Assembly: GCA_027625915.1 (NCBI GenBank)
Contig: JANTQA010000048.1
Location: 5,536,001-5,600,000, forward strand
Reading direction: 5' to 3'
DNA length: 64,000 bases
Source: Anaeramoeba flamelloides
Taxonomy: Eukaryota > Metamonada > Anaeramoebidae
In this document: one piece after another, positions 23,721-36,499 of the stretch
Layout of the letters: every line of letters starts with the position of its first letter
How positions within the stretch are numbered: position 1 is the stretch's first letter
The notes under the pieces: generated by a model
What the model was told of the DNA's origin: nothing
The model's database searches: none
Seen by the model: only the letters and a program-made list of their open reading frames with translations
Made by a program: the position numbers and the translations under genes

Positions 23721-24459
23721 GAACTGTTATTCGAAAGGTAGAGTATTATTTTTTGAATCGGATTTAATATTTTTATTCGTTCTTTTATATTTTCTCAGAA
23801 AAAAATCTGATATTTTGAAAAAAAAATACCAAAATGTGCTTCCATGGATTGTTTTTTAAAAAAACAATCAAATAATTTCAATATAGATAATAGATTTTAT
23901 CATCATATATAAATTTAAAAAAATCTTGTAATTTACCCAAGAATAATAAGAAAATGAATTTTAATACTTTTATAAAATAAAACTTATATTTTATTTTGGT
24001 ATTAATTTATTTTTTTTTGAACAGTGGATTTATTTCTTAGAAAAGTCACAAAAAGTAATAAAAATATAATTAATATTCAGAAAAAATACCATAATATTGT
24101 AAATGAAGGAATTTAAAAAAAAAAATGAATCTAAATTATTCATTAGTCTTTTTTTGTTAATTGGGTTCAGTATATAACTCTGTTTTGTTGAAGAAAAAAT
24201 CTTGTAAATTATCTTAAGGATGACACCCAAAGAAAATAAATTAAAGATTTTGATCTTCTAAATCTCATCTCACATTATTTATTTTATTTATTTATTTTTT
24301 TCATGTGGAAAGTTCTACAAGGATAAGATTTGAAGATTCATTTTTTTTTATTATTTTAATTGATTTAGAAAACAAACAATAATTTTTTCTAACTTATTAC
24401 TGAGGAAGTTTATATGACATTCTAGATAGCAGTATATTAAAATTACCTACTATAAATTC

Positions 24460-24850
24460 AAGTATAAAACCCTAGATTTCACCATTATTAATTAAGTGAA
24501 AATACTTTTAAACCTTTTTGGTTTAAAATTATTTATACAAGATTTATTTCTTTTATTTTTTTAACAATGTTTATCAATCAATTTCATAAAAAGTGGATAT
24601 ACACCCACACAATAATCTATTATTTTCCATTATTTCCATCTACTATATAGTGTAAAAATAATGTGGATATTTTTTTCTTTGGATTTTTATTTTTTAATTG
24701 GGTATCTATTTTCACGATTAGTAAAATTTACTGAATTTTAAAATTGATGAGTTTTATGGGGAACTTAAATATTCTTGATAATAGTGAAATATTTATCTTT
24801 GTTTGTCTAGGGTGTATAACTTTTCCAGTATTTCAAATAATTTAAAAATG
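24460..24850 (+). repeat. Dispersed repeat R2, partial copy
   Basis: Matches 57995-58340 in order: AAGATTTATTTCTTTTA-like, TTTTC(C/T)ATTATTTCC, TGATGAG/TGTTGAG, AACTTAAATATT(C/T)TTGA, then TATAACTTTTCCAGTATTC-like wording. The copy ends before the hairpin part seen at 42.9 and 58.5 kb. Confidence 0.6.
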
Positions 24851-25692
24851 CATAACTATATTTTTTTTATCTTTTTTTTTTTGTTTATTTGAAAATCAAT
24901 TGATTTTTAGAATCGAAAAAAAAGGGTAAAAAAAACTAAGAACAATTTTTTGTAATTTTATCTTTGATTTTAACAAACCATTATTTTCAGATAAAAAAAA
25001 AAAAAAAAAAAAAAAACTCTTTATTCCATAAATCAATTTTGAAAGGGAATTATGGAGATACTGAAAGATTAAATTGTATTTTATTAATAAAATAAAAGAA
25101 AAAAAATCCCATTTTTCGAATTTTTAGGGATTAGACTAACTTTGGATTCAGATATAATTTAAGTTTTTTGTTTTTAGGTGTAAATGATATGAGTGTTACA
25201 TTGCTCGCATTGCTCTAAAAAACTTGATTAAAAATATTATATAACAATAAATTATTAGATTATATAACTAATTATCACTATTAAAAAATTATCATTTTGG
25301 AAATTATTTTTTTGAATTCCTATTCCTAAAAATAGAAACTCAAAATAACAGGATTAATCTGGTATTTAAAAATTCTTATTTAAAACTTCCAAAATTAACC
25401 TTTTTTTTTTTTTTTTGAATTTCAAAGATTAAATCAATAATTATCAATATAAAAAGTCGAAGACTGAATTATTTTGTTTTCATGTTTTTTTAGCTATTTG
25501 TGATATCAATATATTTATTTTTTGCAAAATAATTTCTCAAAATAATCTTTCGTATAATTATAAAATTTTTAGAAAAAAATGAATTTTTTAGCTAACTTGT
25601 ATACATTTTGAGAGAAATTTAAGATATATAGTAATGAAAAAAATATCTGAAATGAAAAAAACACCGAAAATATTTTCAATTGTTAATATTAG

Positions 25693-26245
25693 GAAAATAA
25701 ACTAAAATTCAAAATTTTCCACACAGCTAAAACGTTCAAAACAATCACAATAATACAATTTCATTGAAATTTGAGATAATTTTGATTTTTGTAAAATATG
25801 ATAATCATTTTTTCATCTTTTAGTTTTTGTTTTCATTTCATTGTTTGAATTACGTAATTTGCTTCGTTGGATCAAAATTTTTTTTAACAATTGATATTAT
25901 GTGAAAGTTGAGTTGTTCCAAATAGAAGAACTCAAATAAAATTAGTTGGTAGTATCTAACCATTTGATCGATCAATATTCCTAATAGAATTTAAACAAAT
26001 TTACCAATGTATTTTTTTGTTTTGCTCTCTCCAAAATTTTTAACACACCCATGATTTATTTGTATTGATAATTATTTATTTATTGTTTTGTGAGTATTTT
26101 ATTTTATAAAAAGGTGTTAACATTTCAATTGGTGAATGGTTCTAATTTGGTAAATCTTCGAGAAGTGGTTAAATAAGTTTTTTTTTCACAAATCGAATTT
26201 TGGTGTGTTAAAAATTTCGAATTGGGGTTTATTTTGTAATTGCAA
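25693..26245 (+). repeat. Dispersed repeat R1, copy 3
   Basis: Full-length match to 20757-21310, including AAAATTTTCCACACAGCTAA at the left and the CAAAT/CGAAAATTGATTTT-like and TTAAAAAT...GAATTGG wording at the right. A reading frame is not conserved between the two. Confidence 0.8.
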
Positions 26246-26799
26246 ATTTTTTCAATCAAATCCTTATTATACATAACCAGATTTTTTATGAATCTAGTAA
26301 TAAACGAACTTTGATTTCATTAAATTAGGATTTCTATAGAATACTCAATTAATTGTTTGATAGCATCAGTAGATCAACTTTTTTAGAAAAACAATTGATT
26401 TTTTGAGAGGTTTACAAGAGTTTGGAAAATGATAATTTTTATTCTTGTTTTTTAATTGATTGAATGATCTTTTGAATAATTATAATTCCATTACTCATCA
26501 TTCTAATAAGTGCCTGAGTTATCATTTTAAAAAGTTTGATTCACAATAAAAGGGATTTGATCTTAAATAAAAGAAATTATACATCAATTTTCCTAATATT
26601 AACAAATGCCAATCTTGTCCGTGTTTTTTTTATCATGACCGCTATTTTTTTACACTACTTTATATTTTTCATCTTTGTAAGTCTTTAGATTGATAATTCA
26701 ACCTTTAAATTTGTCTTTTAATTCTAATTTTTAACTAAAATTCTTGGTAAGTTTTTACTCATACAAAGATCTTTTTTAATTGGCTGAGCTAAACAAATA

Positions 26800-26994
26800 C
26801 AGTCAGCTCCATTTTTAAGGAACAAACTTTCAACAAAATTTAAAGCACAATAAAGATCTCAAATTGAAGCACAAAATTCAGATTCGAGTAAAATAAATTG
26901 TAAAAAAAAAAATCTGGTTTTTGTGGCTTAATTTGAGATTATTTTGTGCCTTAAATTTCGTTGAAAGTTTGTTCCTTAAAAGTGGAACTGACTG
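26800..26994. mobile_element. 195-bp Tc1/mariner-type MITE, copy 3
   Basis: Begins CAGTCAGCTCC and ends GGAACTGACTG with TA on both sides. The internal halves mirror each other (AAACTTTCAACAAAATTTAA against TTAAATTTCGTTGAAAGTTT). Close to copy 4. Confidence 0.92.
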
Positions 26995-29900
26995 TAGTAC
27001 TATTTTACTAATCGATTATTGAAAGACATTTAAACCATTAGTCACTCATCTGATTTACATTCGATAACTACACACTTTAATTTTAGACTTCTCCTTGATC
27101 GAAATTAATCACTCAAACAAAAAATTATCTTATTTCATAAAAGCTGAAATTTACGAGAAATATTTAAAACTAAAGTATTGAATATTTTTTCACTATTCAT
27201 CTAAATTCAAGATCTAACCTCTAAAAGCCAATTTAGTTCTGATCCATATCATGTCTGTTTCTCATTGTCTTCAAATACCCAATCCTGAAAAAAAAATCAT
27301 AAAGTTAAATTTTTGTCCTGGTTATGACTTGTGAACATCGGTTGGTATCACTACAGTATCTTAAAAAATAAAAGGATCAAGCAAATATTTTAAGAAAGAA
27401 CAGTCAGTTAAAGAGAGCCATAAATTAAAATCTATTTTTTAAACTCTCTTTATAAAAAAAAGAAAATTATTATTGGAGTGAAATTCGATCCCATTTAAAA
27501 TTCAAATCATAGTAAATAGAAGCTAAACTTTCAAAAAGCTTCTTTTAAGAACGAATATTAAAAACTTTTATTACCACACATTTTTAAAAAAACTTCTGAA
27601 CTAAATTTGGAATCCAAAAATAAACGAAAAAAATTTTATTAAAAAGTATTTTTTTGATTGAGAAAATACTCTCGTCTGTTTACAAGTAAGAACTTAATTT
27701 TTAAAGTTGAAGATCAAGAAAAAACACAAATGTAATTAAACAAACAGAGGCATTTTTAATTTCTTTTTATCATTTATGTGATCCCCAATTCTTTTTTATC
27801 GGTGTTGGTTTTGTTTTGAAGAATAAATAAAAAAGAAAATTTTATTTCCAATTCAAGAAAAACAGTGAAACAAGAAATAATTCTTACTAAGACACGTATA
27901 AAATATTTGTTCTGATCAATTTCAAGATTAAAATTAAAATATTCCATCCCATTTGTTGATAAAATACTGGTGCTAAAGGTATTACTATGAGATAATTAAA
28001 AATATCAAAAGATAGAATTATTGTAGTCAAAGAAGAACATTTTCTTGTTCAAAAGTTTGGTCTTACTGTGAGAACCTATATAAGATGCTTGTTTTACCAA
28101 CACACGCTCTACCTATTTTATTAATAAAAAGAATTTTGAGTTATTTAGAATTGTTAGATCATAAAAAAAGGTATGAAAAAATGATCAAACAAAAAGATCA
28201 TTTTCAAAAAATACATTTGGAAAAGGTTAAAATATGTTTGTTTTCAAGAAAACTCATCTTGTATTTTTTTTTTTTTGTATTTCGTTTATGAACGAAAAAA
28301 CAATTATTTTTTTGAAAAAAAAATTGGGTTGGTTTCTTCTGTGTTTGAATGAATCTGTACCAATATTAAAAAAACAATTATATAAAATAAAAAACTACCT
28401 AACATAATGATTTTCAATTTTTTCATCTTCAATCAGAAAAGAATTAAGGTTTGTAATAAAAATATTTTGGAAAAAATGATCAAAAAATTAGTAATCGTGA
28501 AACTAAATTAAATTCAACAAGTATTTGTTTAATCGGAACACAGTTTTGTTGTAGAGGAATCAGAAAAGCACATTTGAAGATATAATCTATCCTAAATTTC
28601 TAATAAAATTTTCTGTAACATGTTTAGAGTATTGTCTGTTCAGAAGCTACTTCCGTCTCTGAATTTACAATTTTTTTTTTAGATAAAATCATTCAAATAT
28701 TTGTAAAAATTTGAAAACAATAAAAATAAACAGTCTCGAAATATTTCCCCCATTTTCGAATATTAAGGTATTTTTTTTCACATTATAATTTTTAAAAAGT
28801 AATGAACGATTTTTTTTATCTTATCTTAATTAACACATTAAAAAAATAATCAAGTTTTCAAAAATTCAGAAATCAAAAATTTCAAGACGATTTTTTCTTC
28901 TGGCCTTAATCTTTAAATGTTTGTTTATTTAATTTTCTTATATTAAATTAGAAAAGTTTGAAAAATTGGGTAGATAAGAAATCTATTACTTACTGTTATC
29001 AAAATAGTATTGTTTTGGTAAAGTTGCAATTATAGAAATTGTCAAAAAAAAAAAAAGTTAACTCCTTTTTAAAATAGTTTTAGTATTCACATTTTTTTAA
29101 ATATATATTCAGTGATAAATAAATAAATGATAAAAATAGCAAATGGTATTTATATTATTTAATAATTGTGTTTTTAATTCTCAAAATAACTAATTCTTCA
29201 AAGTACATCTTCTTACTAATTTTAATCTTTTTAAAAAATTATCAACAGTTAACATAAAATGAATTGTTCCCAATCCCAACTCAATTTTTGGGTTAGATCC
29301 CCTTCTCAAAGTATTTCAACACCTTTCATTAGGTTCATTAATATCTCTCATTTAAATTCGGGATATATGTGTGCCCAAGTGACAAGTTTTTCAAGATTTC
29401 AAAAATATTGGATACAATGAACGAATTTTACTCAATTCTTTATAATTTCTGGATAATCTAAACAAGAAAAGTTGAACTGGAATACTAATTCTTTAATGAA
29501 AAAAAAAAAAAAAAAAACAGCAGATAAAAGCTTTTTGAAACCCTTTATCAAGAAAAAAAGGCATATTTGGAGTAAAATAATTTTTTTTTTTACTTGGAAT
29601 AATAAATTATTTGTTAATTCAACTTTGATATTTTATTCTTATATATGCTATCAATAAAATTAAGTACTATTTTTTTCTGATTAATATTTTTCGAAATATA
29701 GCTTATAACTTAATTCAATTAACCACTGGGATAAATTTTTTTAGAAAAAAAACAATCTCAACTTTGGAATATCGAAAATATTTTTTGAAATTACTGTGCA
29801 CTTTTTTTATTTTGTGTTGTAAAATTGGGGCTGAGAAAATTTTAAAATCAAAAAATAAGCTAATATATTAAATTAGAATACTTTTACAGAGAGTTTTTCT

Positions 29901-30708
29901 ATTTAAACAACTTTTTTTTTAATTTTACCATTTGAAAATAAAAAAAACATTTGAAGACCAAATTAGTGCCTTTTGTGAAAAAAAATCCCAGTAATTTAGA
30001 ATTTATTTTAGTAAATGAGTTAAAATAAGATATTTTATATAAAAATATACATAATTTTAACTTTGAATTCAACCAATTTGGCAAAAAAATTTTTCAAGAA
30101 AAAGTTAAATTGAAACTTTATTTATTTAAATTTTATCATTTTGTTTTTTTAATTTTTTTAATAGAAGGTATTTGATCAGTTTCAATTTTTAGTGTTTTTT
30201 GGGTCGTAGGGACATATTTATTAACCAATAGTTTTAAAATTTTTATATTCACCTAATAGAACTGATATATATATATATCTAAATAAACACCGTTTCACAC
30301 AAATAGTGGCAGGTAAATAAGAAAAATACACTTTTTTTAATCATCAACCAAAATACTATTGTTTAGAAACAAGAAAAATAATAAAATTTGTGTTATATTT
30401 CATAATCATAAAAGAAAATCCTGAACAAACTATAAAAATTCATAAAAAAAAAATCAAATGTTAAAAAATTTTTTTTCCTTTGATTGGAATGTTTTGTGCA
30501 TAATTTCTTGATTTCTTAAGAAAATTAAAATTGTTGACAATAAGATTTTTTAATTAGTAAACATATTAAAATTGAAAAGAAAATACAAAGCCTCATCGTT
30601 CAAAATGATATTTTGGAGTTTCAATTTTTTTTTTTTTTTTTTTAAATTGACTTTAAAAAAAAAAGAAAAAAGAGAAGAAAAAAAAAATCAAAAACCAAAA
30701 AGTAAATA

Positions 30709-31142
30709 ACTGTTGTGGAAAAAAAGTGAAACTGGAAAAAAAGTGAAACACGGTTTTTAATTGGGAACATTACTGAAAATGAAAAGTAAAATCAATAAAA
30801 AGAAGAAACCAATTAACTTCAAATAATAATCCAGTATATAATTTTCAATCAACCCAACAAATACTATTTAAATCTACTGATTTATCGAAATTGTGTGTGT
30901 GGTTTTTGAGATCTCAAAAATAGTCAATTTTTTGAACAAATTTTTAATAATTGATCAATCAAAGAAAAACCCATACCTAATAATAGTATTAAAAAAACTG
31001 TTATTGTGGCGAATACTTCATTTTGTCTTTATTTATTTATTTATTCTTTTTTTCATTGATCTTACTTTGAATTTTCAGTAATGTTCCCAATTAAAAACCG
31101 TGTTTCACTTTTTTTCCAGTTTCACTTTTTTTCCACAACTGT
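30709..31142. mobile_element. ~434-bp MITE with long terminal inverted repeats (second family)
   Basis: The ends are nearly perfect inverted repeats of about 68 bp: GTTGTGGAAAAAAAGTGAAA, then CTGGAAAAAAAGTGAAACAC, then GGTTTTTAATTGGGAACATT. Weaker pairing runs some 35 bp further inward. The middle is AT-rich without a conserved frame. TA lies next to both ends, and the GTTGTGG start is reminiscent of Tc1-type ends, so a non-autonomous Tc1/mariner relative is likely. Confidence 0.8.
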
Positions 31143-31868
31143 AATATAAAATTTACTAAATCAGAAAAAATCATATTAATCCAAAAATTGATTATTTATT
31201 TTGAAGAATAATGAATTTAAATCATAGGATAAATTAACTTTTTTCAATAAAAATACTTCCCTTTGGCTGGAATAGAACATATATATATATAGACTAGAAA
31301 TCTATTCTAATGATAAGTATTCCCATTCCTAGGTTTTCCAAGATTCAAAAAAATTCAGTAAAATATTATCTTTTACTTGATTCTACTAAATCCAAAAAAA
31401 CCAAATGAAAGTTTACTTGACTCTTTAAAATTCAAAATAATTAACAAAAATCTAAGATTTTACTCAGTTCTTATGAATCTTGGAAAACTGAACAGTAGAT
31501 AGTTATACTTTTAGTTCTCACTCTTTAATAGGAAAAAAAGTGAATTTTTTATATTCAGTTATTCTAAAACTTCCCGGTTTTCTCGTTTAAAGTATCTTTT
31601 TGTATATTTCCTTTATAGTTATTAATACTTCTTTTTTCTTTCGAAGAAAATATTTTTTTTGAAATAATTTTAAAAATTGCCTTGAAGTTTTCAACTGTAA
31701 AAAAAAAATGGTTCAGACTATAAAAATATTAATTCATTGTTTAAAATCATATTAAAAGTAAGTTTGCTCTTGTAATAATCATATATTCACTTTGTTTTTC
31801 AATTACAGGATTCAATATTTTGTTTTGGGATTTGCTCTTATATTTACGAGAAGAATTTTTTTTTATTC

Positions 31869-32470
31869 TAGAATCCCCTTAAGGTTTACATTCCCTGAAA
31901 TCTGAAAAAATGATTATCTTATGTCTCTCGGATAGAAACTTGTGAATTGGTTTCTTATTGATTGATCTTGTGTTTGGTATGGGTTTTAATAGTTGTTCAA
32001 AATGACAATTTTTGACAATTTATTTTTTTTTTTGGGAAATCCGAATTGAAGAGTGTACGATTAATGGATTGGTTCATGTTTAAGAATAAATTTAGTTTTT
32101 TGGGTTGTAGAAGAAAATTTTGATTTACTGTTTAGTTAATTAAATAAATGAAAAAATTTATTTTTTTAAAAGCTTCAAATAAAACCAATTCTAAATTAAA
32201 ATTTCAATGAAAAAGGGACAAGTCACATTTTTTTATTACTTATCTTCCTATTAAGTTGTCTTAGAATCTATATTCAGTTTGGAGAAAGAAAAAAGAAAAT
32301 AAATGGTCAAACAATTCATTTTTAACACACATCTAAATATGGGTCTCTGTAAAATTTATATCAAGCACAAGATCGATCAGCTAAGAACCAAATTAACAAG
32401 TCACTATCCCAGAAACACAAGATAATCTTTTTTCAGATTTCAGGGATTGTAAACCTTAAGGGAGTAGCTA
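31869..32470. mobile_element. ~600-bp foldback element with ~130-bp inverted arms
   Basis: Left arm from CCTTAAGGTTTACATTCCCT onward (31875-31995) pairs with the right arm (32345-32467) read in reverse: CCTTAAGGTTTACAATCCCT. The match goes through CTGAAATCTGAAAAAA, GATTATCTT(A/G)TGT, CGGATAG/GGGATAG and GATCTTGTG. Identity by eye is about 80-85%. The 350-base centre has no gene. Confidence 0.75.
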
Positions 32471-32649
32471 CACCATAAGACATGATAAAATTTTGAGAGA
32501 GATAAGATAAGAGTATTTTATCTTAGTGGAGTGTGATCGTAGATTCTTTAAAAATTTATTGTAAAAAATTATTTGATATTTTAATTTTAGTAATGTTCAA
32601 CAATAAAAAAAATGAGAATATATTGATAAAATAATTTTGATTTTTTTTA

Positions 32650-33020
32650 TTTTTTTATTAAAATAAACTTAATTCTAAAAAATTGGTACAGTTTAAACAG
32701 TGGCAATACCATACTTTACATTCAATTTGAAAATTATTTGATTTTTCAAACTATTTTTCATTTTTTGTCTTTTTTGTTTTGTTTTCATTTTGTTTTTTCC
32801 AGTTAAAAAATCTGTTTTGTTAGATCTGAAATTTTTTTCTCAAAAATTGATAGATGGTTAGTGTTGAGTTTCTTAAATTGGAAAATCACATACAATTGGT
32901 CCATTGCATCTTAACTTTAGATCAATCAACAATTATTAGTGTAATTTTAACAAATTAACCAATACATTTTTTGTTCAGCTTGTTTCATTTTTTCTCCAAA
33001 CACTGGTTTTGATTTTTTTA
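32650..33020 (+). repeat. Dispersed repeat R1, copy 4
   Basis: Shares with copy 1 (7590-8060) the words TTGTTAGATCTGAA, TTGATAGATGGTTAG, TTAGATCAATCAACAATT and ATTTTAACAAATT(A/T)ACCAATA. These two form a subgroup separate from copies 2, 3 and 5. Confidence 0.7.
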
Positions 33021-34556
33021 TTATATATTGTTTTCTTTTATTTGGATGAAAGGGTTACTTCTAAAAACATTAATAGTATGTTACTAAAATGTTATTGTAT
33101 ATCAGGTTTGGAAAAATATAATAAATTAGGTTTTTGTTTTCGTATTTTTGATTTTAGATGTGTTCAAATAGTTGGAAATTGCTTTTTTTTTGGGAGAAGA
33201 TAATTTCATATTCTTAGAATAAAGCTTATATACTATTTTGTGGTTTAAAATTTGATAAAATATAATCATATTCACTTCTCCAATTCCACCAAATCCAACT
33301 ATTTAAAATCCTAACAAGTCATTTTTTGGGATAATTATTATTATTTTGGAATTCTTCTTGTTATTTAAGTCCCATTTATGTTTCCTTTTGTGATTCTCAC
33401 TATTGTAATGTTGTTGTTCATTTTAAACAATATCAATTAATCCCAAATTTCACAGATAAAAAAAATATTTCTAAATGTTTCTTGTTATCAGGATTAAAAA
33501 AAATCAAAAATGATGAAAAAATAAAAAATGAAAAAAATAAATGCCATAATAGAATGTTAAGATAAGTACAAAAGATAAGTTATTCAACATTCAAAACACT
33601 CTTTTAAGGTATTCAATTCAACATTCTATTCTGGCAATTTCTTTGAGACTTTGAAAAAAAATTTGAAAAATCTAATGAATGAAGTACTTTAAATAATTAA
33701 AATCAATGAGGTTACAACCAAAGTAAAAAATGTTATTTTCTGATCTTCTTCAAAATTATAAAAAAGTGAAAAATTTTTCTTTACTGTTTCTACTCCCTTA
33801 AGATCCAAATTGAAGAAAATCTTGATTAGTAAATAAAAATTTCACAAAACTAATATTCTTTATCATTTTTATTACAATGAACGAACCCTTTCTGTTGAAA
33901 CAAAATATTAAAATTATTAAACACTTTTAAATTTATTGAAAAAGAAAACTTAAAAATAAATATTTTTTGAGAGTTGTCTTTGAATAACCATAAATAGTCA
34001 GTAGTTTGAAGAATAAAATAAAAATAGAAGACTTTTCTAAAAAAGGTTTGAAGAAAGTGGGTGATCTAATCCAAAATAAAATTATTTTTACAAATAAATA
34101 ATTGATTTTGTTTCAAAATGGATAACTATTTATTCTCAAAAAGCTTATTATCATTTTTGTTTACTATTCAACCAAACGAGATCAACACTGTTGATTTTAT
34201 ATGTTGTTAGAATTTTTTAAAGTTGAATAAAAACCTAAACATTTTTCAGGGTAAAATTATAATTAATCTAACTTCTTGTCAAAACTACTTAGTAATAATT
34301 GTAGTTTTACCAGTTCAAAAGGATCAAAATAAAATGATTAAATTTTACACCGATTATAAACAAACCAAACGCAAGTTTTAAAAATTCCAGAATTATTGGA
34401 GAAGGTAGATTTCACGAAAAATTGTATTGACTTTTAAAACATTTTTTTTCATTTACTTTGACAAAACACCTTTTATTTTTTTTTTATTTTTTTTTCAAAA
34501 CAAGTTTTTAGCATCTCTTAAATTCCCTTATTTTCCGGGTTTTAAAAGGATTGTTG

Positions 34557-35320
34557 ATGAACATAGAGCCTATTACGAACAGACTCTTCAAAAGTTCATT
34601 TTCGGGTGTACAACCTTCCAATTTATTTTTCCAAAATCGTCCTTCACAAATATTTCTTGATTCGTCATTTTCTCAAAACCAAACAAAGCACAAAGACAAA
34701 AAAGAAAAGTTCAAACAAACCCAACAACAACAGCAAAACATAATTGTCGAAAAACTAAGGAACAAAAATATGATCAGCTCTACTCTTTTTACAAAAAGAA
34801 TAACAACAAAAAAAAAACCAATTAACAACTTTAGGGCTCATGGTTTAAATTTAGAAGCGATGTGGAAAACAACAACTCCAAACAAAATTACTGATCATTC
34901 CTTTCTTCGAAAAATAGAAAAAAAAAAGCAAAGCAAAAAGGAACATTTTTTTGAATTCCAAAAAAACACTTTTCGTCGTAATCGTAAAAGGAAGAACAAA
35001 AATGGGAATAATAAAGAAAATGTTAACATGAATATAGTCTCAAACAAAAAAGACAGTTTTGATCAAATAAAGATGGAAAGAGAAACGGCAAATGTAAACA
35101 AGCATCAAAATCATTTATTTAATCCTGAATTAAACCAAACGACGAAACAAAAAAAGCCACTTTTTCATTACGTTGCAAATATTAGTCACAGCAATAATGG
35201 AAATAAGATGTACAACAAAAACAACAACAATAACAACAATACTATTCAGGAGAATAAGAATAACATTAACAATAATAATAATAATAATCGGCTGAATAAT
35301 AACAACAATAACAACCACAA

Positions 35321-35356
<36 letters not shown>

Positions 35357-35992
35357 GAATAAATATAATATTACTTCTTTTAAGTCTGAAAAACCAAAAG
35401 AAAGTACTCAAACTAAAAAAGATAAAATCAAAAATATAATAAATAATCTCAATTCTTCAAATTGTTCATACACAAACCAAGAATACCTTACAGAGCAATT
35501 TGAATCTTATTTAAAAAGAGAAAAACACTTTCAAGCAGATCCCTTTTATCTTAATCGACAAAAATTCACAGAGATTGATCGGATTGAGATAATAAATTGG
35601 TTGTCTTTAATATGTGAAGAGTATGAACTTCAACAAGAAACATTCTTGATTGCAATAAACATTTTTGATCGATATCTTTCATTGTATGATGATTTCCCAT
35701 TACAATTATTGAAGGTACTGGGAGTGGTTAGTCTTTTTATTGCTTCAAAGGTTGAAGAAATTTATAGTTTAACTATCCCAGATTTAATAAATATCATGGA
35801 TGGTAAAATTAAAAAACAAACAATTTTGAAGTTTGAAATGTCTATTTTTAATTCTTTAAAATTCCGTACCAGTCCCGTAACAACACACAATTGGTTGCAA
35901 TTATTTGTTCAGAAATTAATTTGGGAAGATCCAAATTTGTTACCCCAAGATTTAAAAGAAATTTGGGTTTCTAAATGGCTAGTTTCAAATAA
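34557..35992 (+). CDS. Cyclin, 5' exon (Asn-rich N-terminus and first cyclin box)
   Basis: Regulatory subunit of a cyclin-dependent kinase, nuclear or cytoplasmic. Start ATG at 34557; the same frame stays open to a stop at 36060-36062. The first ~310 residues are low complexity: Lys, Gln, and a long Asn tract around 35215-35360. The cyclin box follows (~325-440): EIDRIEIINWLSLICEEYEL, then IFDRYLSL, LGVVSLFIASKVEEIYSL and QTILKFEMSIFNSLKF. The Lys of ASKVEE and the Glu of LKFE are the two residues that contact the kinase in cyclin A/B and are present. A phase-2 donor (GTTTGA) at 35993 fits a phase-2 acceptor at 38802, which would join this exon to the second cyclin box. The joined coding length would be exactly 1000 codons. 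Subtype (A, B or other) not decided. Confidence 0.8.
35215..35360 (+). repeat. AAC/AAT trinucleotide tract encoding poly-Asn
   Basis: AAC and AAT codons mixed, coding for near-continuous Asn within the N-terminal half of the cyclin. The codon mixture shows it is not a fresh single-unit expansion. Confidence 0.85.
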
Positions 35993-36194
35993 GTTTGATA
36001 AATTAGTTAAATCATCAAACAACATTATTTTTGTTTTTCATTGTTCTCTCAAAAGCTTTTAATCATTTTAATTGGCTATTTTTTTTTTTTAAAGTGTTTG
36101 AAAAGTGGAAATTTTAATTTTATTAGAACGTTATGAAATTTTAGAAAATTTATTTTATTAATGTTGTTTTTTTGGACTTTAATATCACCAAAGA

Positions 36195-36262
36195 ATCGAT
36201 TTTCAGTGGCAACACTGCTAAGTTGAACTTGGGAGGGGGTCGGTTCGATTCCCCGAAAGAAT
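36195..36262 (+). other. tRNA-Ser-like relic with a pol III B-box
   Basis: Contains GGTTCGATTCC, an exact B-box consensus, preceded by ACTGCTAA, the anticodon-loop wording of tRNA-Ser(GCT). A possible acceptor pairing is GATTTTC with GAAAGAATC. The D arm is missing and the T stem does not pair properly, so it is not an intact nuclear tRNA. The same stretch contains the small hairpin CAGTGGCAACACTG. It may be a tRNA pseudogene or the head of a tRNA-derived SINE. It lies in the gap between the cyclin exons. Confidence 0.35.
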
Positions 36263-36499
36263 CCAATTTTTTCGGTATTAGTTCAGTATTTTTTTTTGAT
36301 TTTTTTTTGAAAAATAAAGCATAAAAATTATAAAACTAAAAGTATAAAAGTACAAAAAAATGAAAATATATATGATTTTTATTTTTCTAATTGTTTTCTT
36401 TTTCTTGAAAATTTTATTTTTTTTTTTAACTTTTTTTTTTTTTATATACTCATTAGGACAGAAATTTATTTTTTTTTTTTTTTGATATATAAAATATTT

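Larger units (their letters stand above)
22641..34556. other. 12 kb gene-poor, repeat-rich region
   Basis: No supported gene. Small frames (24030-24230, 28085-28291, 29472-29657, 29899-30084, 30893-31081, 33009-33203) show no family motifs. The region holds the 23.6-kb hairpin, part of repeat R2, two copies of R1, one 195-bp MITE, a second MITE and a foldback element, listed separately. The remainder is AT-rich DNA with homopolymers; I see nothing else in it. Confidence 0.6.

Noticed and set aside
28085-28291. F-box-like string LPILLIKRILSYLELLD
   Set aside because: Too short to support an F-box call; no adjoining exon in phase and no second conserved element.
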